Shown: positions 34,035 to 42,711 of the stretch, one piece after another
How the letters are laid out: every line of letters starts with the position of its first letter
How positions within the stretch are numbered: position 1 is the first letter of the stretch
DNA from: Hallerella succinigenes
GTDB lineage: Bacteria > Fibrobacterota > Fibrobacteria > Fibrobacterales > Fibrobacteraceae
Length of the DNA stretch: 64,000 bases
Direction of reading: 5' to 3'
Assembly (NCBI RefSeq): GCF_002797675.1
Contig: NZ_PGEX01000001.1
Coordinates: 372,001-436,000, forward strand
The notes under the pieces: generated by a model
What the model saw: only the letters and a program-made list of their open reading frames with translations
Database searches by the model: none
Told to the model about the DNA's origin: nothing
Translations under genes and position numbers: made by a program

Positions 34035-36556
34035 TAAGGATAAATCATGTATTCTTTTTTATCGTTAAAAGAATATCTCTGAATGGTTTTGCCTGTCAAT
34101 ACAGGTTTGCAAATTCCTTTTTCTATTTGGACGTCTTGATCTAGAGCCTCTGAATAACCTGTAATAAATTTTTTGGTTTCTGTACAGTTTTCTAAATAAA
34201 ATGCTTTGTTATCGCCGGTGACAATGCCTTGATAAATCCCTTTAAATACCTCTTTCACTGTATTTTTTTGTTGATGTAATTTTTCAAGAACTGTTGCAGC
34301 CATTCCTGTTTGAAAACTCCATCGGCTTGTATCGCTTAATTTTTCTATGGGGAACGTTTCCGACACAACGCCGTTTTCAATTTCAGTGGGTATCACTTGC
34401 GCATAAGAAAAATTTTTGTTCTGATGGGAAAGTCCGATGACGCAGGTATAAACCGATGCCGAAGAAAAGACTTGCTCCGAGCCAAAATGCGTTAAAAAAT
34501 TCAGCGCACGATTTTTGTATATGAAAGAGCGTAATCCCACGCCAAAGTCGCTGTTCAAGAATTTATGCGGACAAATAAAAGAGAGATAGCCGTCTTTGTT
34601 CAACAAGGTGAATCCTTTTTCCAGGAATAGAACATAAAAATCGAACCGTCCTGTTGCAGACTGGTAATTCTGTTCATAAAACTTCGCTTCTTCTTCATAA
34701 TTTTCGCGCAGACCTTGCACACGCAAATACGGCGGGTTGCCGATGACGCAGTCAAATCCGCCAGTCCGCGTTTTTTTCGGGGCGTTGCGGGGTGTCCCCG
34801 CAGAGGGGGTAGCGAAAGACGCTTTGGCTTTCGCGAGGGGGAGGCTTCCCCCGTCCGTAAATACTTGGGGAAATTCCTTTTCCCAGTCGAAGGCGTTCAC
34901 CTTTCTTTGCTCTTCCATGCAAAAGTCCAGAAAGTTTTTGTCGGCGTAGAAGTCGCTTCCGATGAGCGAGTTGCCACACTTGATGTTTTCCCGCATGTCG
35001 GGGAGGATTTTGTTTTGCGCAAGATCCGAAGAGCGGAACATTTCGCCCATGCCGCTTTGGGAGAGGGCCTTGCCTTCGTTTTCGAGCAGCTTGAGGAAGA
35101 GCGAGAGTTTGGTGACTTCCACCGCCTGCGCGTCGATGTCCACGCCGTAGATGTTGTTCAAAAGGATGCGTTTTTTTTCTTCGACGGAAAGTTTGTAAGA
35201 AAGGGTTGCGGAGTCTTTGTAAATGATTCCCGATTTTTCGGCCCTGGCGCGGTTTTTGTCGCTGTCGTAGTAGTCAAGGTGGTAGGCAAGAAGATACTGG
35301 TATGCGCCGATGAGAAAGCTCCCCGAGCCGCAAGCGGGGTCCACGAAACGCATTTTCGCAATCTGCTCGGGAGTGCGTCCGGCGATTTTTTTGCCGATGG
35401 TGTTTTCCACGATGTAATTCACGATGTAAGTGGGGGTGTAATACACGCCGCCGGCTTTTTGCACTTCGGGCTTTTCAACGACTTCCACGCTGTGTCCGTT
35501 TTTCGTCTTTCGGCTGAAGCGGATGATTTTGCCGAGGAAGCGTTCGTAAATCGAGCCCAGGATTTCCACGGGAAGGACGCTGAACTCGTATGGGCATTTG
35601 GGGTAGTAAAGTTCGCCGACGATGCTTTCGAGGGTTTTGTCCTGAATGGAAAGGCTGTCGGTAAAGTCGTCCTTGGCGAAAAGGCCGGAGTTGAATTTTT
35701 TGTCCGACGCGTCGAAGAGTTTTTGGAGGCGGGGGTAAATGCCGTTTTTGCTCCGGGCGATTTTTCCTAGAGCGTCGTATTCTTCGATTTCCTTGTCTTC
35801 GCAGATGCGCAAGAAGAGGATGCGGTCGATGATTTTCTGGACGCTGGAGGTGAGATTGTATTCGTCGATTTCGGCGTTGTGGAGCGCGATGTCTTCGGCT
35901 AGGAGAAGTCGCCAACGTTCTATCATGGAAAGGATGTCGTCGTCCACGCTGGCCGTCCCCTTTTTGTCTTTCGCGCTTTCAAAATAAGTGTCGAACTTGC
36001 CCAGATCCACAGCTTCGTAGCTGAAGCGGTTGTAAAGCTCTTCAAATTTTTCGGCGTATTCTTCGAAGGTGTAATATCCGATGCGCGCCGTGCCGGCGGT
36101 GTCCTTGGAGTTGGGCTTGATGCGCGTGTCGTAAACGGCGAATTCCGAGAAGTCCGTGAGGATGGCGATGGGCATTTTGGAGGTATAGGCGTAGCGGCGC
36201 ACTTGCAAGGCGGGGGCTGGGTCCTTTTTCAGGTCCACGCTGGGCTGCTTGGCTTCCACGTAGATTTTTTTGATGCCCCCGAAACAGAGGGAATAGTCCG
36301 GGTGTTTGGTGCGGTTGTCGATGGTCACGCGGTCTTCGGGGATGACTTCCCGCTTGTCCGGGCGGGCACCCTTTTCGTTTTTCACGTCCCAGCCGAGGCA
36401 CTCCAAAAGAACATCGATGAATTGTCCACGGCAGTTGGCTTCGTTAAATTCTTTAGAAAGATAATAGGTTTTGTTCTCGTTGAAGAGCCGGGCTAATTCT
36501 GCAACGCGCGCTTTGCGCTCTTCCAAGGTCATCGTTTTGCATTTTGGCTGCGACAT
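34019..36556 (-). pseudogene. 5' part of a type IIG restriction-modification gene (Eco57I-like), interrupted by IS630
   Basis: The first 841 of 845 residues belong to the original enzyme; the last four (RLGR) and the stop come from the IS. An N-terminal nuclease-like domain shows PDYSLCFGG and VEAKQPS, fitting a PD-(D/E)xK site. The adenine methyltransferase has FVDPACGSGSFLIG (motif I) and CVIGNPPYLRV (motif IV). A recognition domain starts around IYQGIVTGDNKAFY and continues in the fragment at 32268. The intact protein would have been about 1,050 residues. The start ATG at 36556 follows GGAG. Without most of its recognition domain the product is probably inactive. Confidence 0.9.
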
Positions 36557-36671
36557 GGTTTGCTCCGTTTGCGATTTTTCCGTAAAATATATATAAAGCA
36601 GCTCTGGAGCCGCAAGGAATATCGGAGCCTCCGAGGATTCCGTTTTTCTTTTGGCGGTTACGGGAAATCCC

Positions 36672-37625
36672 CTATCTCTGCCGAATCCGGTAGCCTTTCT
36701 TTTCCAAAAGCCTTAAAACATTATCCCCGGAACCGACCAAATGCGCCGCACCGACAACGATAAACGCCTTTTCCCCGGCTGTCGCCAACGAATCGATACT
36801 CTCTGCCATGCGCAAATTCCGCTTTGTATAAAGCGCTTCCTCGTAATCCGCGTCCGTCTTATCCATAGCAAAGATCCGCTGCATTTTTGGCACGTCACCG
36901 CATTTCCAAGCGTTCGCAATTTCGGTAATCAACGAATCCGCATGTGTAATCTCATCGAGCGTATTCTTCAGGTAGCGAACGCCTAAAGAATCTTCTGCAT
37001 CCGAAAAAATGCTCACCTGTTCCCCGGGTGTTTCTATCGCAAAGACCTTCTTGTTCTGATCTTCGGCACGGAAAAGCAGTTCCTTGTCAATGCCATATTC
37101 GCCCGAAAGCCCCGTGCGTTCAATGGCCACGGCAGAAAGCGAAAGTGCGATCATCCACGGGCGAAATGGCTTCAAAATTTCAAGCGGAATGTTCCAAGCC
37201 TTTGTCACGGAATCGAGTTCCGCATACAATTCCTGGGGAAGAATACTGTCCAGTTTCACGCCAGCCGGAAGCCTTCCCTTTTCTGCCATCAAACGGCCCG
37301 TTTCCTGCATTGTACTTTCTTCAGTCAAATCGAGTTCCGCGGCAAGAAGGCTCGAAGCATCAAAAGCCGAATCGATCACAGGCGCAAACGGGTAAAAAGA
37401 GGAATCCGCCAAATGGATACTGCCGAGCAGCCACACGGCAGGCGCTCCTGATTTTTCCGCCTTCCAGAGCAAATGCTTTTCGCCGCACACAGGGCTTTTC
37501 AAAGGCTCCGCAGATTCTTCCGAACGATTCCCTGCACAGCCAACGCATTGCGCACAAAAGAATCCCAGAATGCCGAACTTCCAAAGTTTATTCCACACAG
37601 GACCACCCCAAGAATCCGGATTCAT
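36672..37625 (-). CDS. TraB/GumN family lipoprotein
   Basis: A 317-residue protein with a hydrophobic N-terminus ending in a lipobox-like CVGC, so probably a lipoprotein. The family signature is seen as VWLLGSIHLADSSF near the start, GEYGIDKELL in the middle and VVGAAHLVGSGDNVLRLLEK at the end. TraB/GumN proteins share two GxxH motifs and are suspected metal-dependent proteases; the role is not established. The ATG at 37625 overlaps the ABC ATPase gene by 38 bp; a GTG at 37598 has a better upstream GGGGTGG and may be the true start. It likely belongs to the transporter operon. Confidence 0.85.
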   Translation of the reverse strand: MNPDSWGGPVWNKLWKFGILGFFCAQCVGCAGNRSEESAEPLKSPVCGEKHLLWKAEKSGAPAVWLLGSIHLADSSFYPFAPVIDSAFDASSLLAAELDLTEESTMQETGRLMAEKGRLPAGVKLDSILPQELYAELDSVTKAWNIPLEILKPFRPWMIALSLSAVAIERTGLSGEYGIDKELLFRAEDQNKKVFAIETPGEQVSIFSDAEDSLGVRYLKNTLDEITHADSLITEIANAWKCGDVPKMQRIFAMDKTDADYEEALYTKRNLRMAESIDSLATAGEKAFIVVGAAHLVGSGDNVLRLLEKKGYRIRQR

Positions 37626-38310
37626 TCATTTCTTGCGGAGTCGCTTCGCGAACAAAGCCTTTTCCGTCAAAACCGATAATCCTATCCGAAAAACGCAGAG
37701 CGTAATCCACATGCTGCGTCGAAAGCAGAACGGTCAGATTCCGTTCCGAAGCCATCGTTTTCAAAATGCGGAAAAGATTCAAAATATTGGGAACGTCCAA
37801 AAAGGCGGTCGGTTCATCGAACAAAAGAACCTTGGGTTCAGCCGCTATCGCACGGGCGATCAACACGCGGGAACGTTCCCCGTCCGAAAGGTTGAGCACG
37901 CCGCGGTCGACAAATTTTTCAAGTTGAACGCTCGCAATCGCTTTGTCGATCGCCGCTTCATCTTCTTCCGTTCGGGCATCCAAAAATCCGGAATACGGAA
38001 TGCGTCCGAGCGAAATGAATTCCCGTACCGACATTCCGTAAGGAACGCGTTCCTGCGTAAAAACAGAAGCGACCGTCTGAGCCCGCTTGCGCATCGTAAA
38101 GTTTTCCATCGACATTCCGCACAACGTAAGCTCGCCTGACCACGGGTCAAGAATCCCTGCAAAACTTTTGAGCAAAGTACTCTTGCCCACCCCGTTCGGT
38201 CCTACGAGGGAAACGAGTTCCCCTTCAAAAAGGTTCAAATCGACCGGGGCAAACAGTGCATAGGTATAGCCCGCCGAAAAATTCTTCGCTTCAAGAATCG
38301 CGTTAGGCAC
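37588..38310 (-). CDS. ABC transporter ATP-binding protein, FecE/BtuD type
   Basis: A 240-residue ATPase. Walker A is GPNGVGKSTLL, the signature LSDGERSRVLIARAI and Walker B VLLFDEPTAFLD. It belongs to the iron-siderophore, haem or vitamin B12 uptake class by its pairing with the FecCD permease. The GTG at 38310 is chosen: GAGGAGGGG precedes it and it overlaps the permease stop by 8 nt; the longer frame from 38364 would lie inside the permease gene. Confidence 0.92.
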   Translation of the reverse strand: MPNAILEAKNFSAGYTYALFAPVDLNLFEGELVSLVGPNGVGKSTLLKSFAGILDPWSGELTLCGMSMENFTMRKRAQTVASVFTQERVPYGMSVREFISLGRIPYSGFLDARTEEDEAAIDKAIASVQLEKFVDRGVLNLSDGERSRVLIARAIAAEPKVLLFDEPTAFLDVPNILNLFRILKTMASERNLTVLLSTQHVDYALRFSDRIIGFDGKGFVREATPQEMNESGFLGWSCVE

Positions 38311-39295
38311 GTTCCCCTCCTCGTCTCGACCGCAAGAAAATCCACAAGACGATCGGAGCTCCAAAAAGGCTCGTCACGCTCGCAAGCGGAATTCCAGGAA
38401 CAAGCCCCGAAAGCAAAGCCAGTTCCGTACCCACCAGTGCAGACGCCGGAAGCAGCACGCGGTGATTCGATGACTTAAAAATTCCATAGGCGATATGCGG
38501 AGAAGCAAGCCCGATAAAGCCGATCGGACCGCAGCAGACCGTCGCCCCTGCGGCAAGAAGGCTCGCCCCCAAAAGAACCGCCATGCGCGAAAGGCGCACG
38601 TTCACCCCCAGCGACTGCGCAAAGGAATCTCCGACCTGCGCTGCATTCAGGTAACGCACACAGAAACCGCACAAAATCACGCCCACAAGAGTCACCACAA
38701 AAAAAGTCGGGACTACATCCAAAGAAACTCTCGAAAACGAACCAAGTCCCCATGTCATAAATCCGCGAAGCGCTTCCGAAGAGCTCGTCGCCATCAAAAA
38801 AGAAACAATCGCATCGACAAAGTAGCCGAGCATCAAACCGACAATCAAAAGCGAAACGGAGTGCGCCACGAACTTCGACGCAAAGAGTACCAGCAGCACC
38901 ACGCCAAAGGCTCCGCAAGCCGCGCAGGGAAACACGCCTATCGAACCGCCAAAGCCGGCGAGCAGCACCAGCGCCACGCCGAGATTTGCCCCGGAACTTA
39001 CGCCTAGCACAAAAGGCCCCGCCAACGGATTCTTAAAAACGCTCTGCAGCACAAGGCCCGAGATCGCAAGTGAAATGCCCGTGAGGAGGGCCGCACAGGC
39101 TTTCGGCAAACGGATCTGCCAAACGATATCGCTCGCCACGACATCGCTCTTTCCTAAAAATGTTTGGATAACATCCGAAACGCCCACCGAAGAAGGGCCC
39201 GAAAGAATCGTCAGCAAAAAAAGGATGGCGGTAAAAATTCCGAGGAAGAGAAATCCCCCCCAAATTCTTGCCGCGGATTTTGCATTACTTGGCAT
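38303..39295 (-). CDS. FecCD-family ABC transporter permease
   Basis: A 330-residue permease with about nine to ten hydrophobic segments. WQIRLPKACAALLTGISLAI (matching the R-LPR-L-A-G-LA pattern), LQSVFKNPLAGPFVLGVSSGA and CCGPIGFIGLASPHI are conserved in the siderophore/haem/B12 class. It overlaps the upstream secreted-protein gene by 11 bp and the ATPase by 8 bp. No periplasmic binding protein gene is adjacent, so the substrate cannot be named. Confidence 0.92.
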   Translation of the reverse strand: MPSNAKSAARIWGGFLFLGIFTAILFLLTILSGPSSVGVSDVIQTFLGKSDVVASDIVWQIRLPKACAALLTGISLAISGLVLQSVFKNPLAGPFVLGVSSGANLGVALVLLAGFGGSIGVFPCAACGAFGVVLLVLFASKFVAHSVSLLIVGLMLGYFVDAIVSFLMATSSSEALRGFMTWGLGSFSRVSLDVVPTFFVVTLVGVILCGFCVRYLNAAQVGDSFAQSLGVNVRLSRMAVLLGASLLAAGATVCCGPIGFIGLASPHIAYGIFKSSNHRVLLPASALVGTELALLSGLVPGIPLASVTSLFGAPIVLWIFLRSRRGGERA

Positions 39296-40064
39296 TGACC
39301 TGCAAAACGGACTTCGGCGTATTGGAGTTCGAACCTTCCACCTTCAGGTAGGTTTCCGGATCGACCTTGTCAAAGCCCTGCAAGGCATTCAACCAGTTGT
39401 CGTTCAGATCGCGGAATTCGATTTTCTTCAGATGGTACAGGAATTTCTTGCCATCGATCTTGAACTGGATAAAGTCCCAGCGCACGACGCCACGGTCCTT
39501 AAAGACTTCTCGCGTCACGATCGTCGAATCGTCCTGGAAGCGGTAACGGGCGCGGTAGGTATATTCACCCGTCATCTGGTAACGTCCGGAATCCGAATAG
39601 GTGCGGGTCGTTCCGACAAGCGTATCGTTCATCTGGAACGTGAGAGCCGCGTCGCGGAAAGCGTGACCGTGCGAAAGAATCGGCGTGCGCCAATCTCCAG
39701 AAACCTTTTCCTTCATCGACTTCTGGTAAACCGTATCGATCTTCCAAGAGTCAAAGTTGCTCTTGTCATACTGGGCACGGCCCACATAGTTTCCGGCCTT
39801 GAGAGCGGAACGGACGCTGTCTGCCTTTGCCTTGGCGAGACTGTCGGAATTTTCCTTCGAGTCCGCTTCGAGTGCACGGCTGATGGAATCCATCTTCGCC
39901 TCGATAGCCTTGCCCAAATCCTCTGTTCCACGGATTAAGCTTGCAGATGACGAAGAGGCGCCTATTCCCGAAGACGACGTAAGCACCATAGGCGAAGGCG
40001 TTTGTGCAAAAACCAAGCAGGACGAGCCTAGAATAGCAAGAAGGGTACAGCAAATTCGATTCAA
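39285..40064 (-). CDS. Exported protein of unknown function, first gene of the ABC transporter operon
   Basis: A 259-residue protein with a cleavable signal peptide (LNRICCTLLAILGSSCLVFA, then QTPSP). A TTG start at 40064 is preferred because GAGAGG lies 7 nt upstream; the longer frame to 40130 would run into nspC. A charged helical part (DLGKAIEAKMDSISRALEAD) precedes a domain rich in beta strands (TLVGTTRTYSDSGRYQMTGE). No family is recognised. It overlaps the permease by 11 bp and so is translated with it; it may be an accessory factor of the uptake system, but it does not look like a substrate-binding protein. Confidence 0.7.
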   Translation of the reverse strand: MNRICCTLLAILGSSCLVFAQTPSPMVLTSSSGIGASSSSASLIRGTEDLGKAIEAKMDSISRALEADSKENSDSLAKAKADSVRSALKAGNYVGRAQYDKSNFDSWKIDTVYQKSMKEKVSGDWRTPILSHGHAFRDAALTFQMNDTLVGTTRTYSDSGRYQMTGEYTYRARYRFQDDSTIVTREVFKDRGVVRWDFIQFKIDGKKFLYHLKKIEFRDLNDNWLNALQGFDKVDPETYLKVEGSNSNTPKSVLQVNAK

Positions 40065-40077
40065 AAGAAAACCTCTC

Positions 40078-40108
40078 TTGGAGAGAAATCTAGTAAAAAG
40101 TAAATTTG
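40078..40108 (+). promoter_or_regulatory. FCB-type promoter of nspC, start codon 4 nt downstream
   Basis: CTTG ending at 40080, a 20-nt spacer, then TAAATTTG at 40101-40108, a perfect TAnnTTTG. The nspC ATG is at 40113 with only AATC between and no ribosome site. The element overlaps the ribosome site region of the divergent gene. Confidence 0.7.
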
Positions 40109-40112
40109 AATC

Positions 40113-41240
40113 ATGATTGATTATTCTCAAGTTCCTAGTCCTTGTTACGTTCTCGAAGAAAGCCGCTTAATCCGTAACCTTGAAATCCTCAAGCGTGTAC
40201 AGGACGAAGCGGATGTCAAGATCATCTGTGCCTTGAAAGGCTACAGCATGTGGAGCACGTTTCCTCTTATTGGAAAATATCTTGCAGGGGCGACCGCGTC
40301 AAGTTTAAATGAAGCAATTCTTGCACGCGAAGAGATGAATAAGGAAGTGCACGTTTTTGCACCCACCTACAGCGACGACGAAATCAACGAAATCCTGACC
40401 ATCGCAAACCACATTACATTCAACAGTTTTAGCCAGTGGCAGCGCTTCAAAAAGAAGTCCCTCGCCGCTAAAGTAAGCCCGGGCATCCGCATCAATCCGG
40501 AATTTTCAACCGTCGACACCGACATTTACAACCCCTGCGGCAAGTATTCCCGTTTGGGCGTCACCCGCAAGGAATTCCGCGAAGACCAGCTCGAAGGCAT
40601 CGAAGGCTTGCACTTCCACGCCCTTTGCGAACAGAACGCGGACGCTCTCGAAGCGGTCCTCAAGAACTTTGAAGAACGCTTCGGCGAATTCATTCCGAAG
40701 ATGAAGTGGGTAAACTTTGGCGGTGGCCATCATATTACCCGCGCCGATTACGAAGTCGACCGTCTGATTTCCATCTTGAAAGGCTTCCACAGCCGCTACC
40801 CGGGCGTTCAGATCATTCTTGAACCGGGCGAAGCCGTGGGCTGGCAAACGGGCGAACTCGTCGCCACCGTCGAAGACATTGTCCGCAACGAAAAGGACAT
40901 CGCCATTCTGAACGTTTCCGTGAGCGCTCACATGCCGGACTGCCTTGAAATGCCTTACCGCCCGATGATCCTCGGCTCCGGCATGCCCGGCGAAAAGAAG
41001 TACGAATACCGCCTGGGTGGAAACACTTGCCTCGCCGGTGATATCGTCGGAGACTACAGTTTCGACGAACCGCTCCAAGTAGGCGACAAGATCGTCTTCT
41101 TCGATATGATCCACTACACCATGGTCAAGACGACGTTCTTCAACGGCGTCAAGCACCCAGACATCGGCATCTGGCATCTCGACAACCACTTTGAACTCGT
41201 CCGCAGTTTCTGCTACCAGCAGTACAAGGACAACCTATGA
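40113..41240 (+). CDS. nspC: Carboxynorspermidine decarboxylase
   Basis: A 375-residue PLP enzyme of the alanine racemase-like fold III decarboxylases, which makes norspermidine or spermidine from the carboxy form. The PLP lysine is in IICALKGYSMWS, GGGHHI binds the phosphate, and the C-terminal FFDMIHYTMVKTTFFNG is typical of NspC. It begins in SQVPSPCYVLEE as in the family. No carboxynorspermidine dehydrogenase is adjacent. Expression seems leaderless. It overlaps tsaE in ATGA. Confidence 0.93.
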   Translation: MIDYSQVPSPCYVLEESRLIRNLEILKRVQDEADVKIICALKGYSMWSTFPLIGKYLAGATASSLNEAILAREEMNKEVHVFAPTYSDDEINEILTIANHITFNSFSQWQRFKKKSLAAKVSPGIRINPEFSTVDTDIYNPCGKYSRLGVTRKEFREDQLEGIEGLHFHALCEQNADALEAVLKNFEERFGEFIPKMKWVNFGGGHHITRADYEVDRLISILKGFHSRYPGVQIILEPGEAVGWQTGELVATVEDIVRNEKDIAILNVSVSAHMPDCLEMPYRPMILGSGMPGEKKYEYRLGGNTCLAGDIVGDYSFDEPLQVGDKIVFFDMIHYTMVKTTFFNGVKHPDIGIWHLDNHFELVRSFCYQQYKDNL

Positions 41241-41698
41241 CCGAATTCGTCAAAGCATTAGAAGTCCAGACCCACTCCGAAGCAGAAACCTTGAAGTGGG
41301 CAGAAGACTTTGCAAAGACCCTTCCCAAGGGTTCTGTCCTTGCGCTTTACGGAACGCTCGGTGCAGGTAAAACGGTCATTAGCCGTGGCATCTGCAAGGG
41401 CCTTGGATTCCAAGGTCAGGTCAATTCCCCGACTTACACGATCGTCCACGAATACCCGAATCCAAACGGAATGCCCCTTTTCCATTTGGACCTCTACCGC
41501 CTTTCGCCCCATGCGGACCTCGGCGAAATCGGCGTGGATTACTATATGACACGCGACGGCGTCACGCTCATCGAATGGCCGGAACGCCTAGACGACGAAA
41601 CGGTGGGCATCACCCACCGCCTCACGCTTTCCATTCTCGAAGATGATTCGAGAAATATCTTCGTCGAAACGTCTACTTCGCAGCCGTCGAATCCTTAA
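41237..41698 (+). CDS. tsaE: tRNA threonylcarbamoyladenosine biosynthesis ATPase TsaE
   Basis: A 153-residue P-loop protein that works with TsaB and TsaD in making the t6A base of tRNA. ALYGTLGAGKTVISRGI is the P-loop, SPTYTIVHEY and FHLDLYRL the later conserved blocks, and LIEWPERL near the end. Its ATG overlaps the nspC stop. Its 3' end overlaps the converging gene at 41673 by 26 bp. Confidence 0.93.
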   Translation: MTEFVKALEVQTHSEAETLKWAEDFAKTLPKGSVLALYGTLGAGKTVISRGICKGLGFQGQVNSPTYTIVHEYPNPNGMPLFHLDLYRLSPHADLGEIGVDYYMTRDGVTLIEWPERLDDETVGITHRLTLSILEDDSRNIFVETSTSQPSNP

Positions 41699-42236
41699 CC
41701 GTATTCACCACGGAATCCTGCATGGCAGAAGCAAAAGCCGTCTGCAAGGACTTCCATTCTTCGGCGTCGTCCTCATTCAAAAGGATCGGCCCCTGAAAGC
41801 TCTTCATCGCCTTGATTGCGGCAACGGTATCGTTTCCCTGCAAAGCGGTGCGCGTTGTTTCGAGCACATATTCCTGAGAAACCTTCATGTCTTCGATTGC
41901 ACCGAGACGCACCACACGAATACTGTCGAGGTCGGCAGGAGCATAGCTCAGTTCCCATGTCGATTCATAGCAGTCCTTCGCCACGGCAAAATCCCCACCG
42001 TCAAAGAGCAGGGCGCAACGGGCAAACGTTTCTGCGCTTTTTTTCTTCGTGTATTGGTAATACTTATAACCACCGATGATACCGCCGATAATGAGGAGCA
42101 GAACAAGAGCGTCCGACCAGCTCATGAAGCCTTTGACTTCGACTTTCTTCTTGCCTTCGCCGCCTTCGGTGGATTCTTCATCTTCCGGATCGTCCAGCGG
42201 ATTTTTTCCGCCCATGATATTGATAAAGCTCAGCAT
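41673..42236 (-). CDS. Single-pass membrane protein of unknown function
   Basis: A 187-residue protein with an acidic N-terminus (PLDDPEDEESTEGGEGKKK), one transmembrane helix (ALVLLLIIGGIIGGYKYY, about residues 44-62) and a C-terminal soluble part of 120 residues that is probably helical. GGAGGG precedes the ATG at 42236. No family is recognised; the size of the soluble part and its cysteine-flanked helices recall TPR-like assembly proteins but this is weak. It follows sufE by 8 bp and may share its transcript. Confidence 0.7.
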   Translation of the reverse strand: MLSFINIMGGKNPLDDPEDEESTEGGEGKKKVEVKGFMSWSDALVLLLIIGGIIGGYKYYQYTKKKSAETFARCALLFDGGDFAVAKDCYESTWELSYAPADLDSIRVVRLGAIEDMKVSQEYVLETTRTALQGNDTVAAIKAMKSFQGPILLNEDDAEEWKSLQTAFASAMQDSVVNTVKDSTAAK

Positions 42237-42244
42237 AATCCCTC

Positions 42245-42697
42245 CTATTCCTTTGCACGTGTCGCCAAAGCGCTATAGACCTTGGCATACAGGTAGATTT
42301 GTTTCAAGAGGCTCGCAAAACCGTTTGCGCGCGTCGGCGAAAGCCCCTGCTGCAGACCGATATTCTGAAAGAATGCCGGATCCGCGGAAAGGATTTCTTC
42401 CGGAGTGCGACCGTCATAGATTTTGAGAGCGAGAGCGCCCAGGCCACGGCTGATCAACGGGTTCGCTTCCCCGACTTCCGTGTCCATGTGCAAGTGTAAA
42501 ATTCCATCCTTGAATTCCGGTACAAGGAACATGCGCGAAGCGCACCCCTTCACCAGGAACTTTTCGGCTTTCAAACGATCATCCATCCCCGGATGTTCAC
42601 GGGCGATTTTCAAGAGATAAGCCCATTTATCGTCGGACGAAGTGAATGCGGCAAATGTCGCGCGAATTTCTTCTTCAACTTCTAGAATGCTTTTCAC
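42245..42697 (-). CDS. sufE: SufE-family sulfur acceptor for iron-sulfur cluster assembly
   Basis: A 150-residue SufE. Cys in LVKGCASRMFLV is the sulfur-accepting residue; GEANPLISRGLGALALKIYDG and GLSPTRANGFASLLKQI match the family. It would take sulfur from a SufS cysteine desulfurase, which is not in the window. The GTG at 42697 gives the family length; the open frame upstream belongs to the preceding gene region. It starts 14 bp after the reductase gene and likely forms one unit with it. Confidence 0.9.
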   Translation of the reverse strand: MKSILEVEEEIRATFAAFTSSDDKWAYLLKIAREHPGMDDRLKAEKFLVKGCASRMFLVPEFKDGILHLHMDTEVGEANPLISRGLGALALKIYDGRTPEEILSADPAFFQNIGLQQGLSPTRANGFASLLKQIYLYAKVYSALATRAKE

Positions 42698-42711
42698 GGA
42701 ACAATAACCTG

